From Merluccius polli (Eukaryota; Chordata; Actinopteri; Gadiformes; Merlucciidae), in contig JAOPHQ010006257.1 in assembly GCA_030340625.1 (NCBI GenBank), positions 1 to 64,000 of the forward strand: 64,000 nucleotides of DNA. Direction: 5' to 3'. The translations under genes and the position numbers were made by a program. Of the stretch, positions 11,300-22,557 are shown piece by piece; within the stretch, counting starts at the first letter, position 1, and the number at the start of each line of letters is the position of its first letter. The notes under the pieces are model-generated. The model made no database searches. It was not told the origin of the DNA and was given only the letters and a program-made list of their open reading frames with translations.

Positions 11300-12635
11300 G
11301 GGGTCCGCCCTTTATTACGACAGCCCGTTATTACGACAACCCTCCATTACGACATCCCGTCATTACGACATGCCTCTATTTAGACATGCCCCTAATCCGA
11401 TCTTTTTTGGTGCCGCTATTACGACAATTTGGTACCGCTATTACGACAATTAGGCCTACTACAATTTGGTACCGCTATTACGACAATTAGGCCTACTTTT
11501 CATAGAAAGTGCAATAGAATAATAATAATAGTTATTAATATGACAGTTAGGCCTACTTTTCATAGAAAGTGCAATAGAATAATATTAATAGTTATTAATA
11601 TAGAATAAATGTAGGCCTACCTCTATCATCCCGCCCGCATCCGATCTTTTTTGGTACCGCTATTACGACAATTAGGCCTACTTTTCATAGAAAGTGCAAT
11701 AGAATAATAATAATAGTTATTAATATAGAATAAATGTAGGCCTACCTCTATCATCCCACCCGCACCCGCAATGAGCTTCCATTTGCATCGCGAGTGCAGA
11801 CCTCTACTCAATGTTTTTCACAATAATTGATATCGGCACACATTTCAGTCAAAAAATAGGTGATTTTGAACCGGCCATGTGAATAAATGTTAGGCCTACA
11901 CATTATGTAAAAGACAGGGAGCTCTCCTCATTTTTATTCAGCTCTCAGGGGGAAAAGGTTGAAACTCCATGCATCAAACAAACTCTGTGCGTGCAGGCCA
12001 GCAGTCTACTTAAAAATATATAAGAATAAGCACGAATAAAGCTCTAGGACCTGAAATTTGGACTTGTTCGTTAGAAATCAATTTAATTAGAATTATGGAC
12101 TGCCTTTGAATGAAGTTTAATCGGACTTTAAGTTGATTGAACAAAGTTTCAAGGTGTAGGCCTACCTTTTTTGCGCTGTGGAAGCCTAATTTAAGAACGG
12201 CGAAATAATATTTTTTGAAAAGGATACTCTGATTTTGTTATGAAGATTGTTGCTTTTGGATTTGATATGGATAGGCTAGTCCTATATATTACCAACTAGG
12301 GGCAGCCTCGAAGTTGGATGATTGGCTCTTTTTAGAAATTGTTTTCCCATGTATTTGTCACACCCATGCATAAGCTGCGTGTATGCTAAGTCCAGAACAT
12401 ATGGGTATAATCACATTAATTAATTAATTTAAAGTACAATGATAATGACAAATATTAATGGCCTCATGTCGGAATGGCAGGACGTTTGAAAAAAAGTAAA
12501 GTGCCGCTACTCAGACAATGGGGAACAAAAATTGTCGCAGTAGTGGGACGCTTGGAAAATAATATTAATGCCGCCACTCCGACCACTAGACGTCAATGTC
12601 TAAGTAGCGGCATGTCGGAATAGCGGCATGTAACC
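11300..12635. mobile_element. Unclassified DNA transposon, 1336 bp, 9-bp TSD, repeat-built ends
   Basis: The segment is bounded by perfect 9-bp direct repeats ATTTCAAAC (11291-11299 and 12636-12644). The left end starts GGGGTCC followed by five 16-bp units ending ATTACGACA or a variant (11307-11386). The right end, read in reverse, is GGTTAC then 16-bp units of the GCCGCTATTCCGACAT kind (12612-12627, 12596-12611). Internally a block containing AGGCCTACTTTTCATAGAAA recurs about three times (near 11485, 11547 and 11670). GTAGGCCTAC-like palindromes recur throughout. No transposase frame is seen, so it is non-autonomous. A TSD of 9 bp fits Mutator-like or Merlin-type superfamilies; which one is not decided. 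Confidence 0.6.
11307..11386. repeat. Five 16-bp direct repeats at the transposon's left end
   Basis: Units begin at 11307, 11323, 11339, 11355 and 11371. Four end in ATTACGACA and the fifth in ATTTAGACA. Related single units recur inside as CCGCTATTACGACAATT. They may be transposase-binding sites (inference). Confidence 0.85.
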
Positions 12636-12645
12636 ATTTCAAACA

Positions 12646-13616
12646 AAAGTGAAAGCTTCAGGGGAACATTTTGAGACAAAGGTGTTGGCTGCGGCATGAA
12701 CAGTACAAAGTGCAAGCTGAAGCTGCCAACTGCCAACTTGCCGAGCAGGGGTGACCTCATCCATCAAGGACATGAGCAAAACCTCCACTACAGTTTGACG
12801 GATGGGACAGCTTTTTTCAAATGGTAATTACCCTTGTCTACATATCACATAATACTAGAACTCACACAAATTGGGAGCCTTTTAAGTGACACAGTTGGAA
12901 TAATCAGAAACATTTTCTCACATTGTTTTGATATTCAACCTGTGGTGGCCATCACAAATCTCCACTTTGCTTTTGCTCATAATGATGTAAATCACACAAT
13001 TATAAGGTTAAATTAATAGTGACTCAATTTGGTGGTGTTATACAACTTTTTTTCTTTACAGGACATGGTCAAATTAAATGATTATTTTTTTTTAATGCAT
13101 AGACCTCTGAATATTTGCGAGACCAAAGGCTTTAGTCAATAACTAAAAACTAGATTTCCAACATGTAAATATTGATTGTTTGGTACTCTTTATACATTAT
13201 TTATTTCCATATTATCCAATCTCAGTAAATCTTATTCTGATTTCAAGAAACCACGATCACCCTATACCCGATAGAATTTTTAAAACATTTCAAACATATA
13301 TAATAAATAATATGTGTTCACACACACACGGTGTAAACATAATTATTTCCAATCTTGTTCAAGAGGAGGAAAAGAAAATGAAAAACAGAATGAAAGATAG
13401 AAAGGAAGGAATAAGGAGAAACAAAAGAGAGCTTTGACTACTGATGACAGCGTAATCTCAGTGGCAGAAGGGTCTGAAAATGGCAAACTCCTTTCCAGGG
13501 GCCCCGATGCCATTCACCTTAGCTGGTAAACAGTCAATAATTGCTGGTTGATATTTGGAAGTGACAGCAGGTGAGATTTCATACCTAGTGCTGTATTTTT
13601 ACTAAAAGGTTTTTCT

Positions 13617-13620
<4 letters not shown>
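12646..13620. other. No recognisable feature
   Basis: AT-rich, with two short frames (12834-13016, 13180-13437) lacking motifs. Nothing supportable. Confidence 0.5.

Positions 13621-13669
<49 letters not shown>
13621..13669. repeat. (TG)n microsatellite
   Basis: About 24 uninterrupted TG units. Confidence 0.97.
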
Positions 13670-13670
<1 letters not shown>

Positions 13671-13950
13671 GGAGTAACAAGAGGTTGAGAATAAACATCG
13701 AGGGGACTGGCTGTTGTGGTAGACCATTTTTAGAATGGACGTGTAAATGGCCACGATCATAAACCAAGCCTCAATGATTGGCATGGTTGATTTGATTTGA
13801 TTTTTTAAAATAAAATGGAAATAAACTGGCCTTACTTAACATTAATGTTGTCCAGGATATTCCTAGGATGTGTATTACTTAATGCGAACTCAGTTCTAAG
13901 GCTAAAAATTCAACTCTTATACCTGGCTGAACTCTTAGATATTACTCACT

Positions 13951-14068
13951 ATTTAGCCATTTAGCAGATGCCTATCCAAAGTGACTTACAGTGAATACAG
14001 ATACAGGTAAGTGTGGCCATCAGTGGTCGAACTAATGGCTTTGGCTGGTCGTCAATACACTATCCACC
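13951..14068 (-). mobile_element. SINE family A, decayed
   Basis: It opens with the reversed tail, TTTAGCCATTTAGCAGATGC then AAAGTGACTTACAGTGAAT. It ends with a reversed head containing GGCTGGTCGTCAA and CACTATCCAC. The middle section is shortened. Confidence 0.7.
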
Positions 14069-14702
14069 CGTTAGATGTTAACATGTAAAAACAAAAGTAA
14101 CAATAATTAGATCGTGAGAGATAGAAAGAAATGAATTCTGAAATAAGAATCAGTGACTGAGAAAACCAAGGTCAAGGTCATTGACGTATTTCTTTCTAAG
14201 TTATTTTAATTGGATTTTACAAGTAATCTTACAATACAGTTGCGTGTTACAGTTGAGGTATTTATTGTGTAGCATTATTATTATTTAATGCTGCAGTATT
14301 GTAATTATATTTTCTATTTCCTCGCGGGGGACATAAAGGCTTCAGTTAGCATTTCATTTCCTCCTCTCACAGTAGGTGTGCATTTGACCTTTCGTGCAAG
14401 CCAGCTCATTACCCAGATAAGCGCGGTTTGTCGTACAACCTTTGCACATGTCGCAATATAGGCTGTAAATTAACGGCGGTGGTGGCCGACTCCGACGACA
14501 ACAACTTCTTACTAAAACAGTGGTTTGTTTTGGAATGTGCGTGCAAAACAAGAAAGGTCAGCAATTCTGTTTATGGCAACATGAGGGGGGGAACCATGAT
14601 GTCACACTTTTACCACCAGAAACCCCAGAGGCCATGATACCCTTCCTGGACTTCATTCTGATGGTCAGGATGTCAGTTCTTAGACTATACTTTTTATTGT
14701 TT
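14069..14702. other. No recognisable feature
   Basis: AT-rich, then mixed sequence. Overlapping frames at 14428-14705 have no motif. Confidence 0.5.
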
Positions 14703-14877
14703 TAGTCATTTAGCAGACACTTCCCCAAAGCGACTTTCAGTGAATTGAGAAACATGTCATTAAATAGCAGGTAGGGGTTAAATCATCTTGCTCAAGGTTA
14801 GGCTGAAGGGTAGGCTGTGTTCCTGCAGGATTGGTGAACCCCAGTATATTTTGCCTGGCAGTCAAACACCCTAGCCA
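14703..14877 (-). mobile_element. SINE family A, first part, split by a hAT insertion
   Basis: The reversed tail TCATTTAGCAGACACTTCCC, the CATCTTGCTCAAGG middle and the reversed head TTTGCCTGGCAGTCAAACAC are present. The copy is interrupted at the 8-bp duplication CCTAGCCA and resumes at 15205. Confidence 0.85.
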
Positions 14878-15204
14878 CAAGGCCGGATTAACCATATGGG
14901 CAACTGGGCAATTGCCCAGGGGCCCACGATATCTAAAGGGCCCAGGGCAGTGAGGGCACAAGCAAAATATCTGGTTATCTCTCGCTTCTATGTTAAACTG
15001 TCCGCCGGAGCAGTTGCGCTGCACCCAGTGGCGGTTCTAGGGGGGGAGTCCGGACCCCCCTGTGGCCCCCTCGAACGAGGAGTCTGGTCCGGGCTGTATT
15101 GCGATCGCCCCCCCCCCCCCCCCCCCCCCCCCCCCGACGGTCGTAGGTCGGTAGGACCTCTGGACTGACAGTGCCCAGGGGCCCCTGTTACTGATCCGGC
15201 CCTG
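14878..15204. mobile_element. Non-autonomous hAT element, 327 bp, inside a SINE
   Basis: The ends are CAAGGCCGGAT and ATCCGGCCCTG (reverse complement CAGGGCCGGAT), flanked by perfect 8-bp duplications CCTAGCCA (14870-14877, 15205-15212). Eight-base TSDs and CAGGG-type ends are hAT hallmarks. Inside, GGGCAATTGCCCAGGGGCCC appears near the left end, and CAGTGCCCAGGGGCCC near the right. The middle holds a second, GC-rich insert starting near AGTGGCGGTTCTAG (15026) with a 28-nt C run. Confidence 0.88.
15088..15172. repeat. GC-rich CGATCG motif with C run, copy 1
   Basis: GGTCCGGGCTGTATTGCGAT is followed by CGC, 28 C residues (15108-15135) and GACGGTCGTAGGTCGG. It is one of several copies in the window, all inside hAT-related sequence (see 23163-23263, 24841-24880, 25025-25083, 27732-27772). 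Confidence 0.7.
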
Positions 15205-15238
15205 CCTAGCCACTACACTATCCTGCCCCCTCCCCCCT
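15205..15238 (-). mobile_element. SINE family A, second part after hAT insertion
   Basis: CCTAGCCACTACACTATCCT is the reversed 5' head that completes the SINE interrupted at 14877. Confidence 0.8.
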
Positions 15239-16917
15239 ATTGTTGTGTGCTGGATATTAGTGTCACATTGTCTTCAATGTGTGGATGTTACATGGTATAT
15301 TCTGTGCAGAGCAAGGTTGGTTATCTTATGTTGTTTTCCTCATTTGTGGCTCTGACTGCTACACTGATTCCTTAGCTTAAGTGTTCATATGCAGAGATGT
15401 AGATCTGGCAGAAAGACACACACACACACACAAAAGATTGTGTCCCGGTCGATATTTGAATTTTCAGATCGAGCGTATCCATTTAATATAAATCCAACCA
15501 AAACAAATCCAGGTCATTTAAGGGACAATGGTGTGTCCTCTTGTGAGTGGTACTAACACAAAACCAATATCCTGCATGGTGATATTACCTCAGACAGCCA
15601 AACATCTGCTACTGTAGCAACAAACATAAATACATAATAATATTATGTTTTCAATTCTTCAACCTCCACTGTTTTTTGTTGGGGGGTTTTTCACCAAAGC
15701 ATTGGTCACCTGCCCACCAGCTACCCAACCCTAGTAACAGCAGCATATCCCTGACAACAGGCACACCTGTGGTATTGTCGAATCAGGCGGAAGCAATCAA
15801 AGGCAGACAGCTGTGTAAATGATGGCAGGTGTTGAAATATTTCAGCTCATGCAGTGTGTAGTGGTTGTTTATCAGGAAGTGATGTCAGGAGTCCACGCCT
15901 TTAACATACTTTTCTGGAATGTGTGATCATAGACTGGCTTTGTTTGTTTTTGTTTTGTACAAAAGTACATTTAATGCCTTTTGAGATCATGTGCATGTAT
16001 CCTTGTTAGGATTTGAAAACACAAGGGGACGAGGTGCAAATAACCCATACACTTGTTTGAGCATGTTCCACTGATGGGTTCGTTTGGGTTTAGATGAAGG
16101 AATGGGTGGGTCTAAGGCTGGATGGAGGAATGAATGGGTGGACTTTTTTGGGTGTGGGGGGGGGGGGGGGGGGGGGCAGGTAGAAAATCAAAATCCAAAA
16201 GAATGCTGTTACCCACCTTCGTCACAGTAATTACAATCACTCCCTCATTCCTCTCTTAATATCGAAGTCACAAAGAGGAACCTCACTGTAACATTACACA
16301 ACCACAACTCTATGTTTCGAAAATAATGAATGGATGGCTAATTATTCACACTCCATTTTTTTTCACAGACAGGCAGTTTGAAGATAACCAGAGAGGCAAA
16401 AAGGCATTAATACAGAGACCGGCTGTTAATGGCTGGGCTAAATTCAATTCAGCACATCAATTCTGGTTCAGATTCCATTGTGGCTCGTAGGATAATGAAA
16501 TGCTAGCAAGGGGGTTTTGTATTGTTTGCTACCATTCTGGCAAATGGAGGGGGGGGGGGGTTAGCCCCCAGAAGGGACGTCATTTAATGTCTACGTCTCT
16601 TGTCCTCATCAAAGCATTTTGATTATCGGATAGGCACAGATGCCGAAATGAAAGAGAACCAGCCCTACGTTTGCTCTATGAAGTTAGCTGTGCAGGATGG
16701 CTCTCATTGGACTATATTGCATGACATTTAGCATTTTAATGGATGATTTCCCCTCTATCTATTCAACGTGTGCAGTAGGAAAAGGCTGTATATGAATGGG
16801 CATAATGGGGGGATCTGACAAAATTCAGGAGGCTGCTTCTGAGTGGCTTGGTTTGGCTCATCATTGGAAGCAGAGCGTGAGTTTATTTGGGGGGGGGAGG
16901 TTCAAGCCCACTTATGC
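15239..16917. other. Unannotated stretch with poly-G runs
   Basis: No gene seen. It holds a short (AC)n (15417-15432), a 21-nt G run (16156-16176) and a 12-nt G run (16549-16560). Sequence at 16361-16500 is complex and AT-rich but unrecognised. Confidence 0.5.
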
Positions 16918-17070
16918 TTATTACTAGTCATTCAGGAGACGCTGGTACAGTGCATACAGATACAGGTAATGTCCCCGGGATATACTACAGGTATACCAGG
17001 GACATTTGGTGTCAACCACAGAACTTTTCAAGGTGGGGGTTGAACACCTGAGCCACTAGACTTTCTTGTT
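16918..17070 (-). mobile_element. SINE family A, strongly decayed
   Basis: ACTAGTCATTCAGGAGACGC is the reversed tail. The far end contains ACAGAACTTTTCAAGG, then GGGGTTGAACACCTGAGCC, the decayed reverse of the B-box region. The middle has drifted. Confidence 0.6.
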
Positions 17071-18013
17071 TACGATACAAACCCCTACAATACTTTGCCC
17101 GTCCACCACTTTAACGGCACATGACACCAGTTATTGCCAAAATTGCCATCATTCCCTGGGACAGCGGTCCTTGTAAAAACAAGCCACCGTTCCTCGATTG
17201 ATTATGAAGGAGCAGGATGGTTAAACATCACTGAGCCATCCAGCTGCCAGATGTTTCTCTGTGTGGATAGAGCCAGCAGGTAGCCATTACTGTAGAAAAA
17301 CCGACCACCCCCCTCCACCCACTGCACACGGTACGCGTCTCTCCCAAGTGACCATTTTTCAGCTTCATGGAGAAAAATATAAAAATGTGTGAAAGACACC
17401 AATAACTAATATCAACAACTGTGTTGATGATAGAAGATAGGAATGAATCACCCTGAAAAGACAGCTGAACATATATTCATGAAATTGGTTCTGAGTGCCT
17501 CCATGAAACCTTAAACCTTGAACCTTGACCAGGTGGAGTATTGTTTGCCATTGGAGCCTGTAAATACATCCAGGCAGAATACCAATCGTTATCGTCTCTC
17601 CACAAAAATCACTATGAAACTATGAGTCTTCCGGTGTCTTCTTCTGCGTTTTTCTGACCTTGACTCTTAAAGCCTGAGCTATAGAGCTACTTCTGATTCT
17701 CCCAAGGCAAAGTACACCACACTTTAGCGCCAGTGAAAAAAAAAGAGTTATCAACCTTCCTTAAACCTGCACCGTTTAACTTTGCCCAAGCAGAGTGCCT
17801 GTGGATACAAGTGGTAATTGCGCATTGATTTTTCCTCATGTTGCTCTGAAATGGGGAATGGTGGTCATGTGGGTGATGGTGGCATTGAACTGAAAATGAA
17901 AGTGAAAGTGAAACGAAGAAAGAAATACAATGAAAAACAAAAGAGAAATGTTTCTTGTTACTGTCCAATGTTTCTTACTTCACTATATGAAACATGTTTT
18001 CCTGATCCATTTA
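17071..18013. other. No recognisable feature
   Basis: Mixed sequence without a credible gene. A 93-codon reverse frame at 17687-17968 shows no motif. Confidence 0.5.
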
Positions 18014-19020
18014 ATGTCCTGTTAATGGTGTGATGAAGCACTAATGTGCTGCATTTGTGTGCATTTGTCTCTTATTATTATGATTGTTTGCTTAATGCAA
18101 TGTGTAAGTGTTTGTGTATATTATCTCGTTGTAGGAGTTGGTTATGATTTTGTTGTTGTTGTTAAGGATGTCATCCTTCACAAGGGGTTTCAGGTGAAGC
18201 TAGTGTCAGGCCAATTACATAACCTAGATTCTATTGGACAATATGCCCAGGGAAGGTGGAGCAGCTTTATAAACTTAATCAAAATGGCTGCTGCGTCCAC
18301 AGACACAGAGGGAAAAGGAGACAAAGAAACCGAGAAGCAGAACTATAGTCAAAGTTGCTAACAACTTGAATTGTGATTTTTGTTATAGTTACTGGTGAAA
18401 GTACTTTTTGACAAATCTATTTTTAGATGTGTCAATCTATTTGTTGCCCTCAACAAATAGATTGGCTTGGCCTTCTGATTATTTTTGGGCCTGATCACAC
18501 CCTTCTTAACATCATCATCGTACATTCTCACAACAAGTGGTGTCAGAAGAGGGATGGTACGCTTTCATGGAAGAATCAAAAATGAGAACTAGACAAGGAT
18601 GAGGGTGTGCCACCCGGCTCAACCCTATAGAAGTGGGAGGCCCTGAAATGAAGAAACAACATTAGTTTGAGCCATCATCTGAAGGAGTAACAGTGGCTAG
18701 ATTTTAGCATGAAGAGCCAGTGGTATGAGCTAAAACGGGTACTGTGAGTAGTCCAGACCCTGAACTGTCTAAAGATTTCATTTCAGAAATGAAAGACTTC
18801 ATGCACCACTCAATGCGTAATGATGCTCTGCTTTTTTTACCAGATCCAGCAATTTAAAGATCGATTGTTGCCTTAATCTGCTGAGGATGTAACAGCTGAT
18901 GAACATTTAGAAAAACATTCAGATGAACATTTAACAAGGCTTTTTCCCAGAGGCTACCAGCAGGGCAACCACACATGTCTCACCACCAGAACTATGAAGC
19001 CCTACCAAAAGGAGAGACCC
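18014..19020 (+). mobile_element. Ty3/gypsy-like LTR retrotransposon remnant (LTR 3' end, primer site, decayed gag region)
   Basis: GTGGTGTCAGAAGAGGGAT near 18538 closely resembles the TGGTGTCAGAAGTGGGA primer-binding site found after the 5' LTR of many fish gypsy elements. Upstream sequence to about 18530 would be the LTR, with a TTTATAAAC box near 18265 followed by AAAATGGCTGCTGC. Downstream, broken frames read PEPELSKDF-like and EMKDFMHHSMRNDALLF, as in a gag leader, but with stops. The LTR start is not determined and no second LTR was found. Confidence 0.4.
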
Positions 19021-20070
19021 TGCTGAAAGTAATTGGTTCGTGGTAACAGCTTTTATGGCAGCAAAGAGACTAGCCTTGACCTAAACACTGAAACAGGCGG
19101 ATATCTTATGGATTTAAAAGTTTATTTCACAGTTTCGGATAAACAAACTAGCCACCCGCGATAAGGACATACATGCGGATCATCAGTATATCTTTAAAAG
19201 CCCATTGTGACCCCAGGAGGTAGCCTAGGTAAAATCATGCCATTTATGTGATCCAGAAACTTAGTATCATAATAGCAGTTGTGTTGGAGTGCGGGGTCAG
19301 AAATCAGGCTAGGTTATTCCGGAAACCTTGGGTTTGCATCATCAAACTGAACAGCAGTCTGTTAACTGTTTTTTTACATTTTCTTGAGCGTAGCAGCACA
19401 AGAAGCAACTTTCTGATAGTTGGCTACTGTTAGCGTAAGGCTATGCTGCATTTTATGTCTGTGACAAAACCAGGACAGGCACTGGCGCCACCAGCACAAT
19501 AAGCAGAAAGTCTTTGTTTCTATTCTATTCTATTCTAGTCATTTTCTCAGAGAGAGAATTTTTGTATTGTTATCATTATTGGCTTTGGCACCTGAAGCGT
19601 CTTAATAGGAAACCTGAAAGGTGCACAGGCTTAACATAATTTGACTGGTCAGAAGGTTTATTGAAGGAGACAACCATGACTGATGCCATGCAGGTCATCG
19701 CTGGTTTGAAATTACCTACTTCTTGTCATGCATCCATGGCAACGCTGGTTCATCAAGAACATCCAACATTTCAGGCATTTCAGGTGTGAGTGTTTAATTA
19801 TCTTCTATTTAGCTTAAAACTGAAATATTGGTCATTGTTTCATTGTCAATTTCTTAAGCTAGACGTCACCTCCTAAATCCTAAACTTACTAAAAGCACCC
19901 ATACACTTATCTTATCGTACACCCATACACTTATCTTACACGTATCTGCTCTTCAAACGAAGTTAGAAAGTTGCTGTTTATGCTAGTTCTACGGCACATG
20001 TATGTTGGTATGTGTTTCATATATGTTTTGCAGAACTCTATATGGCTAGAACTATATGGCGTGACTCAAC
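19021..20070. other. Unannotated, with (TTCTA)n
   Basis: No gene seen. Four TTCTA units lie near 19517-19537. Confidence 0.5.
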
Positions 20071-20300
20071 ATCTTCTCACAGCCTTTCCATCGCTGGCAT
20101 CTGATTTGAGCACAATCTCCCATTTACCACACTCCGGCTGAATGACAGCAATCCAAGCCTTCCGTCTGGGTAATCATGCAATCAAAGTGCATTATTCAGA
20201 TTCAACAAGTGCCAGGCAAGGAAACGAGGTTCATTTGCAGGCTGAGACTAATGCCAGTCTCATTTCAACCTACTTATCTCTCCTAATCTTTTTTGTGTGA
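20071..20300. promoter_or_regulatory. Candidate conserved non-coding element
   Basis: Complex sequence with GGGTAATCATGCAATCAAAG and TTCATTTGCAGG, plus an inverted pair GACTAATGCCAGTC. No repeats or credible frame. Texture-based call. Confidence 0.3.
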
Positions 20301-20570
20301 TTCAGGACTCCATGAGAATATGTTGCTTCTATTGTTCTTGATTGATAATTACAATGCTACTAACTCGGCGAGGACATGCAAGATATTAAGTTTAGCTTAA
20401 GGTATTAAGTTTAGTGTGACTATAAAAAAACTTGCCAGCAATGTTTTTTAGGCAAAAAATAATCTTTGTTTTTTGAAAGTTTAACAGAAGATCCTACATC
20501 CATGTTAGCTTGGACAACAGGCTAACAGGCTATTAGAAAAGCAATGAGGAATACATTGGCTGCTAACAAT

Positions 20571-20830
20571 TCATGTAAGGTTTTAACGGTTGCCAGGCAA
20601 CACTTAGCGTTATCGTGCGCCAGTGACGGGCAGAGAAGTGATCCCTAAACTAAACACAGTCTCTGATCACCAGTAATTAGACATTGTTAAGGACCGCCAC
20701 TGGAATGAACGAGGAACATTTCAGTCTGAGGAATCTTAAGCATGGCATGCAGCATGCATCCGTACTGAATACCAGATGTTTTAACGGATAATTGGATTAC
20801 TTTTGATTGGAAAATGAACACATCATTAAA
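20571..20830. promoter_or_regulatory. Candidate conserved non-coding element with RFX-like X-box
   Basis: GTTGCCAGGCAAC (20589-20601) matches the palindromic RFX X-box pattern GTTGCC-N-GGCAAC closely. Nearby are CAGTAATTAGACATTG and GATAATTGGATTAC homeodomain-type sites. No frame is credible. Regulatory role is inference. Confidence 0.35.
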
Positions 20831-21888
20831 AAGGGTAGACACGGAGGTACTATCTGAACATAATGCTCTAATGTAGATGTACTGTCATGGTGATTATTGC
20901 AGACTGGTAAAATGTCATTCAAATCATTCATTCACATATTAAGGAATCGTCCAATCATAAGTAAAAAATCCTTGCATTGGTAAAATTGTATCGGTCATTA
21001 TATCCAAAGTCAATATATGATCATATTTATTGTTGAATATGTGTATGAGTTTCACATTCTAATAGCCACTAGCTGACTGACTATCCACTGGTTGGCTATA
21101 ATATTGATGCCATTTTATTTATTTACCCTATGTTCTTTCTTCATTCGAGAATATGCAATCTTCTCTAAAGGGTTTGAAATGGGCAAGTGTGACCTTATGA
21201 TAAGAGCTCTCTCTCTCTCTCTCTCTCTCAAACTAACACCCACTGAAAATGTTCTTCTTACTATTAAGAAACACATTAACAAATGAACAATATAACACAA
21301 AGCCAGTCCCTCACAAAGAGCCCATTTCCCTGTGTATCATGGGACCATATTTTACTCCTTCAAAACAAGTGGCTGTCATCCAGAACTCGTTCCATTAGTA
21401 AAGATCAACTGTTAATGTTTCATTGTTAAAGGAAAGTGAGAGAGAGACAGAGAGAGAGAGAGAGCAAGAGACACTATCTAGTGTTTCACTCGCCTCTCGC
21501 CCAAATCTGTGTTTGAGAATCTATGTAGGTGGATGCTTTAATGAATCCCCATGAAAATTGGTTTTCACACCGGACTATATATATATATATATATTTCATT
21601 GTCTGAGCCAGGATTCATTCCTGCTCCCCCTCGTGTATACACACATGCACACTTGTGCACACACTCAAATGCGCACACACACACACACACACAAAACACA
21701 CACACTCTATAGAGACGAGTCAATTGGAATTAAATGAGCCTGCTGCTGTGAAGGCTTTGATGGTGAATTTGCCTAACATTTCAAATGAGTTCGGGTCATT
21801 AGGTAAGTACAACAAATTAGGCCCTCTCTATATTACACTGCCCTGTTGCTCAGAGGATTACAACATCCAAGGTCAAAAGGTCAGCTGA
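20831..21888. other. Unannotated with short microsatellites
   Basis: Contains (CT)n at 21209-21229, (GA)n at 21436-21465, (TA)n at 21577-21593 and (AC)n at 21674-21693. No gene. Confidence 0.7.
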
Positions 21889-22180
21889 CCCGTGAGTGAG
21901 TGAATGACTGAGCAAGTGAGGGAGGGAATGGATGAGGTGGGTGAGTGCCTGAGCCAGGATGAATGAATGAGTAAATAAAGGGAGTCAGCCAATGAATCAA
22001 TGTGGTGCGTCGGTAAATGAGTGAATGTGGCGATTACATTCATTGCAGAGTTAATGAGTCAGTTAATGAGTGAATGCGATGAGTGTGTGAGTGGCTGAGT
22101 GAGTAAATTAATGAGTGAAACAAGGAGTGAATGCAGCAAGTGAAAATGACTAATAACAACTGGGAGAATGAATGAATGAC
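21889..22180. repeat. Degenerate (GAGT/GAAT)n tetranucleotide tract
   Basis: Scrambled GAGT, GAAT and AATGAGTG units run for about 290 bases. It looks like an old, mutated tetranucleotide array. Confidence 0.75.
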
Positions 22181-22557
22181 ACTGGGAGGGGGGGGGCTTG
22201 TTTTGCTTGAGGGGGGGGTGAAGCAGACATCATACATTCAGTATGGAGGCAGAGTGGAAGTAAGGTGAGCCTCCGTGCAACGTTATGAGCCAGAGGTGAG
22301 AGAGAGGAGGGGGGGGTAGCGAAGGAATAGGTGTATATGTACAAAAGGCACTAAGTGTATGAGCACTCCAACAATTCTAAGTCCTCCTGCATTGCATTTC
22401 TGAGGTAACATCACGTCGATCACATATTTATATATTCAAGTTTGGGAAACAAACGTGTGAAGCAAATCAAAGTGTGATTTTTTTGGGGGGGGCCACTTTA
22501 GCAATTTCCAGTTTCCAGTTTTCCCCAGCTCTCTCTCTCTGCTCTCTCTGTGTTATT

